DNA of 64,000 bases from assembly GCA_047609825.1 (NCBI GenBank), contig JBLFXJ010000004.1:1-64000 (forward strand), read 5' to 3'. The DNA is from GCA-2862545 sp047609825 (GTDB lineage: Bacteria; Myxococcota_A; UBA796; GCA-2862545). Position 1 is the first letter of the stretch, and every line of letters begins with the position of its first letter. Under the pieces are notes generated by a model. That model saw only the letters and a list, made by a program, of their open reading frames with translations, was not told the origin of the DNA and ran no database searches. The position numbers and the translations under genes are program-made. Below are positions 42,221-48,389 of the stretch, one piece after another.

Positions 42221-42580
42221 ATGGAACAGCAGTCGAACCCGGTCGCCACTGTCGCGCTGGCCGCTGGAATCACCGTGTGGGTCGTGCAGGTACTGCTGTG
42301 GTGCGTCGGGCTCATCCCCGTCGTCAACATGATCACCCTGGTGCTCGGCCCGCTCGCGATGGTGCTGTTCCTCGTCGGCGACCTCGTGGCCATCGGGGCA
42401 GGCGTCGTTGGGCGCCAGCGCGCGCAGACCGCCGAGGTCGGGGGCGGCGCCGCCATCGCCGGGCTCGTGCTCGGCGTGCTGCACGTGCTGTTCTACGTCG
42501 CGATGATCGGGTTCATGGTGCTGCTCGGTGGCGGGTTCATGTTCCTCGGCCTGCTGGGCGCAGCGACCGGGAACGGCTGA
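42221..42580 (+). CDS. Small three-to-four-span membrane protein (DUF4190-like)
   Basis: 119 residues from the ATG at 42221, AGGGG seven bases upstream. Three or four hydrophobic helices (about 10-35, 38-60, 75-110), with a polar loop VGRQRAQTAEVGGGAAIAG between them. The pattern of helix pairs around a G-rich turn is like DUF4190-type small membrane proteins. No function inferred. It diverges from the lipoprotein gene at 42162 and converges on the acyl-AMP ligase gene, whose stop is six bases away. Confidence 0.65.
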   Translation: MEQQSNPVATVALAAGITVWVVQVLLWCVGLIPVVNMITLVLGPLAMVLFLVGDLVAIGAGVVGRQRAQTAEVGGGAAIAGLVLGVLHVLFYVAMIGFMVLLGGGFMFLGLLGAATGNG

Positions 42581-42586
42581 CCCGGC

Positions 42587-44770
42587 TCACAGCCCCTCGA
42601 GCTCCGCCAGCAGCGCGGCGGTGACCTCGTCGTCGCTCATCGCCGCCACCTCCGCCTCGGAATGGGCGGCGGCTGCCGGCGTGGAGGGCGCGGCCGGCTC
42701 GGAGAGGTCGATGACGTCGTCGAGCAGATAGCGGCTCAGGTCCTCGATGGTCGGGTAGTCGAACAAGACAGTGCCCGGCACTGGTGCGCCGAGTAGGCGG
42801 CCCACGGACTCGACCATCTCCACCGCGGTGACCGAATCCAGGCCGAGCTCACTCAGCGGGCGGTCCTCCTCCACGTCATCGGCGTCGAGGCCGAGGAGGG
42901 TGGCGGCGAGCCCCTGGATCGTCTCGACGAGCCGGCGGGTCCGGCGCCGGGGGGTGAGCTCGCGCAGCTCGGCGCGGAGGCGGTGGGCGTTCGGCGCTGG
43001 CGAGGCGACAGCACCGCTGCTGGGCCGGTCCCAGCGGTGCACTGCGTCGAGCTCTCCCGACTCGAACTGGGTGCGGGCGCGGCCGCGCTGGATCTTCCCC
43101 GAGGAGGTCTTCGGCAGGGCGCGCGGGGCGATCAGCACGATGGACCGGGCGGTGAGTGCGTGGTTCTCGGCCAGCTTGGACCGAAGCGCGCCGAACACCG
43201 CCTCGGGATCGGTCACGCGGTCGGGGTAGATCTCGCTGACCAGCACCAGCTCCTCGAGGCCGGAGGGGCCTCGGATCGAGAACGCGGCGGCACAGTTCGG
43301 GCGCAGCGACGGGTGAGCCGACTGGACCGACCACTCGATGTCCTGGGGGTAGTGGTTCTGACCCCGGATGATGATCAGCTCCTTGAGCCGGCCCGTGAGG
43401 TAGATCTCGCCGTCGTGGATGAAGGCGAGGTCTCCGGTGCGCAGGAACGGGCCTCGCCCGTTGGTCAGCCGAGCCCGGAACGAGGCCTCCGTTGCTTCGG
43501 GGTTGTTCCAGTACCCCTGGGCGACCGTGGACCCCGAGACCCACAACTCGCCCACGCGGTCTTCGCCCAGGTCTGCGCGCGTGGCTGGATCCGCGATCAC
43601 GCAGACCGTGTCCATGTGCGTGGTGCCGTTGCTCGCCACCTCGAAGGCGGCGTCGTCGCCCAGCGGTCGGACGACCACTTCATTGCGCTCGTAGGCTTTG
43701 GCGTCGACCGCAAGGAACCGGGCAGGGTGCCGTTCGATGGGTTCGGTCATCACCTTGGCGGTGGCCTCGGACATGCCCATGGCGTGGGTGACCGCGGACC
43801 TGCGCAGCCCGGCTGGGGTGTACTTGGCGATGAACCGCTCCTCCGAGGAGCGCCGGATGGCCTCGGCCCCGTTGAGCAGCACCTTGACCCGCGACAGATC
43901 CAGCGCGGCCACGTCGGCATCGTCGACCTTGCTGGCGGCGACCTCGAACCCGAAGTTGGGGGAGGGGCTGTGGCTGCCGCCCCACACATGCATCGCTCGC
44001 ATCCAGGCCAGCGGGCGGCGCATGAACGCCCCCGGGGGCATGAACACGCACCGGATGCCCACGAACGCCGGCATCATCCGCCCGTACACCAGCCCGAGGT
44101 CGTGGGTGGCGGGGAGCCAGCTCACGATCACGCTGTCAGCGTCGTGGGCGTAGCCAAGGTCGAAGTCGGTGAGCTGGTGGATCAGGTTGTGGTGGCTCAC
44201 CATCACACCCTTCGGCGTGGAGGTGGAGCCGCTGGTGTACTGCAGATACGCAAGGTCGTTCGGCCCGACACCAGGGTCGACCCAGTTCGCGGCCATGGCG
44301 TCGTCGATCTCGTCGACGGCCACCCACTCGGCGCCCGAGAGTGTAGGTGAATCGACCAGGTTGCCCTTGGCGCCGTCGAGTAGGCGCCGCGACGTGAGCA
44401 CATACCTGATGCCGGCATCCCGCGCGATCTCCTGCAGCCGGGGCAGCGTGCGCTGGAGCCGGTTGGGGTCGGGCGGGTGGGAGGGGCAGGCGAGCGCTGC
44501 GGCGTAGATGCATCCGTACAGCGCCGCCAGGTAGTCCAGGCCCTCCTCGAACATCAGCATCGCGCGCTCGCCCCGCGCGTTGCGCGCCTGGAGCCAGGCG
44601 GCGACGGCGCGAGCCCGGCGGTCCACATCGGACCACGTCCAGGTGGTCTCCGCGTCGAAACCGTCGGCCAGGAAGGTGTAGGCCGGCGCGTCGGGCTGGT
44701 GCTGTGCCCGCCATCGGAGCAGGGCCACGAGAGTGGTGACGGCCGGGATGCGGGGGTCGGGCATGCTCAC
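42587..44770 (-). CDS. Fatty acyl-AMP ligase fused to acyl carrier protein
   Basis: 727 residues. Adenylate-forming ligase of the FAAL (FadD32-like) group: P-loop YTSGSTSTPKG (178-188), VSWLPATHDLGLVYG, and a C-terminal subdomain with GELWVSGSTVAQGYW, LRTGDLAF and the catalytic-lysine region PKTSSGKIQRG. An acyl carrier domain follows (about 600-690) with the phosphopantetheine serine in LGLDS (S646). The tail (about 700-727, AAMSDDEVTAALLAELEGL) resembles the docking tails of polyketide synthase ACPs. FAALs form acyl-AMP from free fatty acids and load carrier proteins to start lipopeptide or polyketide synthesis. No PKS or NRPS is in the window, so its partner is elsewhere. Confidence 0.9.
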   Translation of the reverse strand: MSMPDPRIPAVTTLVALLRWRAQHQPDAPAYTFLADGFDAETTWTWSDVDRRARAVAAWLQARNARGERAMLMFEEGLDYLAALYGCIYAAALACPSHPPDPNRLQRTLPRLQEIARDAGIRYVLTSRRLLDGAKGNLVDSPTLSGAEWVAVDEIDDAMAANWVDPGVGPNDLAYLQYTSGSTSTPKGVMVSHHNLIHQLTDFDLGYAHDADSVIVSWLPATHDLGLVYGRMMPAFVGIRCVFMPPGAFMRRPLAWMRAMHVWGGSHSPSPNFGFEVAASKVDDADVAALDLSRVKVLLNGAEAIRRSSEERFIAKYTPAGLRRSAVTHAMGMSEATAKVMTEPIERHPARFLAVDAKAYERNEVVVRPLGDDAAFEVASNGTTHMDTVCVIADPATRADLGEDRVGELWVSGSTVAQGYWNNPEATEASFRARLTNGRGPFLRTGDLAFIHDGEIYLTGRLKELIIIRGQNHYPQDIEWSVQSAHPSLRPNCAAAFSIRGPSGLEELVLVSEIYPDRVTDPEAVFGALRSKLAENHALTARSIVLIAPRALPKTSSGKIQRGRARTQFESGELDAVHRWDRPSSGAVASPAPNAHRLRAELRELTPRRRTRRLVETIQGLAATLLGLDADDVEEDRPLSELGLDSVTAVEMVESVGRLLGAPVPGTVLFDYPTIEDLSRYLLDDVIDLSEPAAPSTPAAAAHSEAEVAAMSDDEVTAALLAELEGL

Positions 44771-44803
44771 TCCGGCGCGCGGTCGGGCGCGGGGTTTCGG
44801 CGA

Positions 44804-44809
44804 ACCTTA
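44804..44809 (-). promoter_or_regulatory. Possible -10 hexamer TAAGGT for the acyl-AMP ligase gene
   Basis: On the minus strand TAAGGT lies 33 bases before the ATG at 44770. The same hexamer precedes the ABC transporter gene (25004). The -35 region is poor. Confidence 0.25.
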
Positions 44810-44858
44810 TGGGCTGCCCCTGGCCGTGGCCACCCTCCACCCGCTCGCCATTGGAGGC

Positions 44859-44876
44859 GTCAACACGCGTGTTGAC
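44859..44876. promoter_or_regulatory. 18-bp perfect palindrome, likely operator
   Basis: GTCAACACGCGTGTTGAC is identical to its reverse complement. A further GTCAAC half-site follows at 44879-44884. It lies between the divergent acyl-AMP ligase and MYXO-CTERM-like genes and directly upstream of a promoter-like hexamer pair, in the size class of TetR/MarR/GntR-type operators. No such regulator gene is in the window. Confidence 0.6.
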
Positions 44877-44886
44877 TCGTCAACGA

Positions 44887-44915
44887 TCGACTTGTGAATA
44901 TAGATGAGATAAGCT
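44887..44915 (+). promoter_or_regulatory. Possible promoter of the MYXO-CTERM-like gene
   Basis: TCGACT (44887-44892, four of six matches to TTGACA) and TAAGCT (44910-44915), 17 bases apart, in an unusually AT-rich stretch 22 bases before the ATG at 44937. TAAGCT also occurs at 51964. An alternative pair is TTGACT (44872) with GAATAT (44896). Confidence 0.35.
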
Positions 44916-44936
44916 GCGCATGATCATGGAGACACC

Positions 44937-45500
44937 ATGCGTATGTTCGCCGTCACCGGCCTCGCCCTGGTCCTGACCACTGGCTGCGCCTACCGTCCCT
45001 CCGACTACGGCGATGGGGAGGGCAGCGCGGTCTGCATCACCACCGACCGGCTCGCGAATCGGATCCAGGGCGACTGGACCGGCGTCATCGAGCCCGTGGA
45101 GGAGGTGTTCGAACTCGATGAGAAGGTCTGGGTGAACGTCGTGTTCCACCACGCGGTGGGCAAGGACTGTGACCGGATCGTCGCGTCGGACTGTAGCCTC
45201 GGCTTCAACGGCACCGAGGTGGACATCACGGCGTCCGCCCAATGGGAGTACGCCCGGAACCGTGAGCGCTGCGATGGCCCCATCGAGCCGCTGGTCGCCT
45301 CGTGCCAGACCGTCGGCCTCGACGAAGAGACGTGGACCTTCGTGTACGGCGACATGGACCTGGTGATCGATGTGCCGTCGACCGTCGAGACCCCCTGCTT
45401 GGACCTCGACACGACAGGCGGGTGCAGCACGGCACCCGCTGCAGGCGGCGGATTCGGCGTGCTGCTCACGCTCCTCGCGTTGCGCCGCCGCCGGGCGTGA
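44937..45500 (+). CDS. Secreted protein with MYXO-CTERM-like C-terminal tail
   Basis: 187 residues, GGAGA before the ATG at 44937. The N-terminal signal peptide ends LTTGC (C17); the -3 residue is Thr, so the lipobox is imperfect. The mature domain has six to seven cysteines. The C-terminus is C163-STAPAAGGGFGVLLTLLALRRRRA: cysteine, small-residue spacer, short hydrophobic helix, Arg cluster. That is the MYXO-CTERM sorting-signal layout of Myxococcota surface proteins, whose cysteine is thought to be modified by a rhombosortase-type system. The domain function is unknown. Divergent from the acyl-AMP ligase gene across the 18-bp palindrome. Confidence 0.8.
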   Translation: MRMFAVTGLALVLTTGCAYRPSDYGDGEGSAVCITTDRLANRIQGDWTGVIEPVEEVFELDEKVWVNVVFHHAVGKDCDRIVASDCSLGFNGTEVDITASAQWEYARNRERCDGPIEPLVASCQTVGLDEETWTFVYGDMDLVIDVPSTVETPCLDLDTTGGCSTAPAAGGGFGVLLTLLALRRRRA

Positions 45501-45625
45501 CACTCCCGGAGGTCCCCGGGGTCGATGCTGGCACTGTGCTACATCACGTGACGACGGGTACGTAACGGCACGCGTCCAATCTGAGTCTCTACGCCGTCCG
45601 GCGCAGCACACTTAGCGAGGCAGTG

Positions 45626-46360
45626 ATGAAGCGATTGGCATGGGTGATGGCGATGCTGACGGTGGGCGGGATGGCCCTCGCGCAGGACGATCCGGAGCCC
45701 GCAGCGGACGGCGCTGCCACTGAAGGCGAGGCCGAGGCCGAGGCCGAGACCGAGCCGGCGGCGCCGGAGCCCGCGCCGACCGTGACCTACACGCTCGATC
45801 CTGGGCGGTCTTTCCTCGCCGTCACGGTGTTCAAGGATCCGAACACCATCGGCGCAGGATTGGCGCACGACCACGCCATCGTCGCCAGCAACTTCGACGG
45901 CAAGGTCACGTGGAACGTGGATGATGCCTCGGTGTGCGACGTGTCGATCTCGTTCCCGGTCACCGCGCTCAGGGTCGATCCGGGCAACGCCAGGAGCCGG
46001 GTGGGGATCGACCCCGACGACACGGTCGGCGACGGCGGCAAGGGCACGATCACGAGCAACTTCCTCGGCAAGAGCCAGCTCGACGCGTCGTCCTTCCCGA
46101 CGATTGCGTTCAAGAGCACCTCGTGCTCGGGCACGACGGGCAAGGTGAAGGTCACCGGTGATATGTCGATTCGCGGAGTGGCGAAGACCGTCACGGTCAC
46201 CATGGACGTGAGCGCCGTCGGCACCTCGTTCACGGCGAAGGGCTCGTTCGCCACCACCCATGGTGACTTCGGGTTCAAGCCGTTCAGCGCTGGCTTCGGC
46301 GCGCTGAAGAACCAGGACAAGCTGGCCTTCGTGATCGACGTGGCCGGGAGCGGGGGCTGA
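45626..46360 (+). CDS. YceI-family periplasmic protein
   Basis: 244 residues from the ATG at 45626 (GCGAGG five bases upstream; the GTG at 45623 is too close to it). Signal peptide MKRLAWVMAMLTVGGMALAQ, then an acidic spacer rich in Glu/Ala, then the YceI beta-barrel domain (about 52-244: YTLDPGRSFLAVTVFKDPNTIGAGLAHDHAIVAS, SFPTIAFKSTS, KVTGDMSIRGVAKTVTVTMDV). YceI proteins bind isoprenoid-type lipids in the periplasm. The last codons lie inside a 76-bp duplicated segment that continues into the end of the convergent gene. Confidence 0.88.
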   Translation: MKRLAWVMAMLTVGGMALAQDDPEPAADGAATEGEAEAEAETEPAAPEPAPTVTYTLDPGRSFLAVTVFKDPNTIGAGLAHDHAIVASNFDGKVTWNVDDASVCDVSISFPVTALRVDPGNARSRVGIDPDDTVGDGGKGTITSNFLGKSQLDASSFPTIAFKSTSCSGTTGKVKVTGDMSIRGVAKTVTVTMDVSAVGTSFTAKGSFATTHGDFGFKPFSAGFGALKNQDKLAFVIDVAGSGG

Positions 46361-46472
46361 CGCTCGTGCTCAGCTCTGCCCGCCCATCAGGTCGCGGCTG
46401 GCCTTCGTGATCGACGTGGCCGGGAGCGCGGGCTGGCGCTCGCGTTCAGCTCTGCCCACCCATCAGGTCGCC
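46321..46472 (+). repeat. Two tandem 76-bp copies across a convergent gene junction
   Basis: Copy 1 is 46321-46396, copy 2 is 46397-46472; by eye they differ at six positions. Each copy contains the end of the YceI reading (LAFVIDVAGS) and, on the other strand, the last codons DLMGGQS of the membrane protein gene. Copy 1 ends the YceI gene with TGA; in copy 2 that stop is TGG. Copy 2 carries the functional stop of the minus-strand gene at 46446. Confidence 0.92.
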
Positions 46473-47279
46473 GCTGAGCAGCGGCACCCAGTAGTGGCCT
46501 CCCGGGACGCGGATCGGGTCGCGGGACAGTCGGACCCGGTCGCCCCGGTGGAGCTGGCACTGGACCTCGGCCCGTGCGTCGAACCGGTTGTGCTCATCGG
46601 GGTAGTCGGCGCGCACATTGCGCCCGTGTGGCATTTGCAGCACCTCGCCCGAGCGCCCTGGGGTGGCCTCGCCTGCGTGCCAGTAGCCGACGATGGCCCC
46701 CGGCTCAGCCCCGACGCATCGCTCGGGGCCGGCGGTTCCGCTGCGACTGGTCGGGGCGGTAGCGGGCTTGGACGACCGTGATTCGACCACGTCGGGCCGC
46801 GCTGCAGCCTCGGGTGGGCTGCCCTCTACGGCCGGCGCTGCGGCGAGGTCTGCGCTGCCTGCGAGGGGCGCCGGCTGGGAGGGGGTGGGTTGAGGGGCTG
46901 GTGCGGTGGCCGCCAGGGCTGGCGCTGGCGCCATGTCTGGGGCTGTCGTGGAATCGATCAGCGTTAGCCCTCCGACGGCGAGCACGGCGACCGCGGCGAC
47001 GGCCACAGCCCCGATGCCGGCGGCGCCGACGCCTGCGACCAGCGCTGTCGGCCACTTCCGCGGGCCCAGGAGTTCCGCCACGGCGGCTTGCAGGTTGGCG
47101 TCGTCAGGGAGCACGGCGGCTGCACGGCGCACGGCGCTCGGCATGTTGGGGCCCCCCAACAGGGCCTCCCAGGCAGCCGGATCCGGTGCCGTGGTGCTGG
47201 GCCGGCTGCGCAGCTCGGGCGTCAGTCGCTTGGCGAAGAACCGGGCCAGCTCGAGGCGCTCGGAGTCGGTCATCTGCAT
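46446..47279 (-). CDS. Single-span membrane protein with periplasmic SH3-like end
   Basis: 277 residues from the ATG at 47279, seven bases after GGGAGG. Cytoplasmic N-terminus (about 1-76) with a helical ELARFFAKRLTPELR segment, one long transmembrane helix (about 78-108), an Ala/Pro-rich spacer (about 112-190) and a compact beta-rich end (about 195-275: GAIVGYWHAGEATPGRSG, HRGDRVRLSRDPIRVPGGHYWVPLLSGDL) like bacterial SH3 modules. The short cytoplasmic N-terminus plus one span recalls anti-sigma factors, but no zinc motif is present and no sigma gene is nearby. It has the best promoter in the window. A longer upstream reading overlaps the BKACE gene and is not real. Confidence 0.7.
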   Translation of the reverse strand: MQMTDSERLELARFFAKRLTPELRSRPSTTAPDPAAWEALLGGPNMPSAVRRAAAVLPDDANLQAAVAELLGPRKWPTALVAGVGAAGIGAVAVAAVAVLAVGGLTLIDSTTAPDMAPAPALAATAPAPQPTPSQPAPLAGSADLAAAPAVEGSPPEAAARPDVVESRSSKPATAPTSRSGTAGPERCVGAEPGAIVGYWHAGEATPGRSGEVLQMPHGRNVRADYPDEHNRFDARAEVQCQLHRGDRVRLSRDPIRVPGGHYWVPLLSGDLMGGQS

Positions 47280-47309
47280 GGCTGGGCCTCCCGGGATGGA
47301 CGCGTCAAT

Positions 47310-47338
47310 ATCATACTTGTTGTAATGGATGAATTCAA
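47310..47338 (-). promoter_or_regulatory. Near-consensus sigma-70-type promoter
   Basis: On the minus strand TTGAAT (47338-47333) and TATGAT (47315-47310) are exactly 17 bases apart, in a distinctly AT-rich island. Transcription would start near 47303, giving a leader of about 24 bases to the ATG at 47279. This is the best match to a housekeeping promoter in the window. Confidence 0.65.
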
Positions 47339-47504
47339 TGCCGGCACGTCCGCGATCACGGCGCTCGATCGCGCGTCGTCGCGGATCTCCGCCCTCGGGT
47401 GCGATAGCAGGCCGCAGAACGGGTTCCACCCAGGGCGTCTCCCGCGGTCTGCGAGAGCGCAGCCCGGCATGGCTGGCGACTCGGGCGTAGCTGGAGGAGC
47501 TGAG

Positions 47505-48365
47505 ATGAAGCCTGCCATCGTGACCGCCGCGCTGACCGGTGTGCTCACCGACCCTGCGCGGTTCCCGGTGCCCGTCACCCCCGAGGAGATGGCGGCCGAG
47601 TCGCGGCGAGCGATGGACGCCGGCGCGTCGGTGGTGCATCTGCACTTTCGCGATCAGCGCCCAGGGCTCGGTCGGCTTCCGACGTGGGATGCTGATGTGG
47701 CGGCTGAGATCGTCGATGCCATCCGCGACCGCTGCCCGGGCCTGTTGATCAACTGCAGCACCGGCGTGTTCGGCAGCGACCTCTCCGGGCCCATCGGGGT
47801 GCTCGAGCGGGTGGCGCCTGAGGTCGCGGCGCTCAACGCGGGCTCGTTGAACTACCTCCGGGCGCGAAAGAGTGGGGAGTGGGCATGGCCCCCGATGCTG
47901 TTCGACAACCCGGTCCCCAAGGTCCAGCAGTTCGCCGAAGCGATGCAGCGGCTCGGCATCGTGCCGGAGTGCGAGTGTTTCGACACCGGTATCGTGCGCT
48001 CTGTCGGTCTGTACCGGCAAGTCGGCCTGCTCGCCGATCCGGTGCGGGTCTCGTTCGTCATGGGGGTCGCATCCGGCATGCCGGCGCGTGCGGAGTGGCT
48101 GCCGCTACTGATCGACGAGCTGCCAGCCGGCGCCCACTGGCAGGCGATCGTGATTGGCCGCGCCGAGGTGTGGCCCGTGCACCAGGCGGTCGCCCGGCTC
48201 GGGGGGGATGTGCGCACCGGCCTCGAGGACACCTTCTACCTACCGGACGGGAGCAAGGCGTCGTCCAACGGAGCGCTGGTGGAGGCGCTGGTGGGTGTGC
48301 TCACCGACGCCGGGCGTCGGCCCGCCACCCCGGCCGAGGCTCGAGCGGCGTACGGCATCGCTTGA
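47505..48365 (+). CDS. Beta-keto acid cleavage enzyme family protein (BKACE)
   Basis: 286 residues from the ATG at 47505 after GGAGGAG. TIM-barrel BKACE (formerly DUF849) enzyme: N-terminal IVTAALTGVLTD, metal site H45-L-H47 in VVHLHFRD, LINCSTG, PEVAALNAGSLNYLR, and the conserved Glu in GLEDTFYLPDG (about residue 241). The family condenses a beta-keto acid with acetyl-CoA and splits it into acetoacetate and a new acyl-CoA; 3-keto-5-aminohexanoate cleavage enzyme (Kce) is the prototype. The substrate varies and cannot be named here. There is no visible lysine-fermentation cluster around it. It converges on the giant kinase gene, 24 bases away. Confidence 0.88.
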   Translation: MKPAIVTAALTGVLTDPARFPVPVTPEEMAAESRRAMDAGASVVHLHFRDQRPGLGRLPTWDADVAAEIVDAIRDRCPGLLINCSTGVFGSDLSGPIGVLERVAPEVAALNAGSLNYLRARKSGEWAWPPMLFDNPVPKVQQFAEAMQRLGIVPECECFDTGIVRSVGLYRQVGLLADPVRVSFVMGVASGMPARAEWLPLLIDELPAGAHWQAIVIGRAEVWPVHQAVARLGGDVRTGLEDTFYLPDGSKASSNGALVEALVGVLTDAGRRPATPAEARAAYGIA

Positions 48366-48389
48366 GGCTCATTGTTTTGGGCCAGTCCC

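Noticed and set aside
42983..44350. 455-codon open frame on the plus strand opposite the acyl-AMP ligase gene
   Set aside because: No motifs, His/Gly/Asp-rich shadow composition; the minus-strand ligase motifs are complete.
45530..45548. TGGCAC..TGCTA as a sigma-54 promoter before the YceI gene
   Set aside because: The spacing between the GG and GC dinucleotides does not fit the required 10 bases, and the second element is wrong.
47088..47504. Extension of the BKACE gene upstream to 47088
   Set aside because: It would overlap the minus-strand membrane protein gene and its promoter; the family N-terminus and a GGAGGAG site fit the ATG at 47505.
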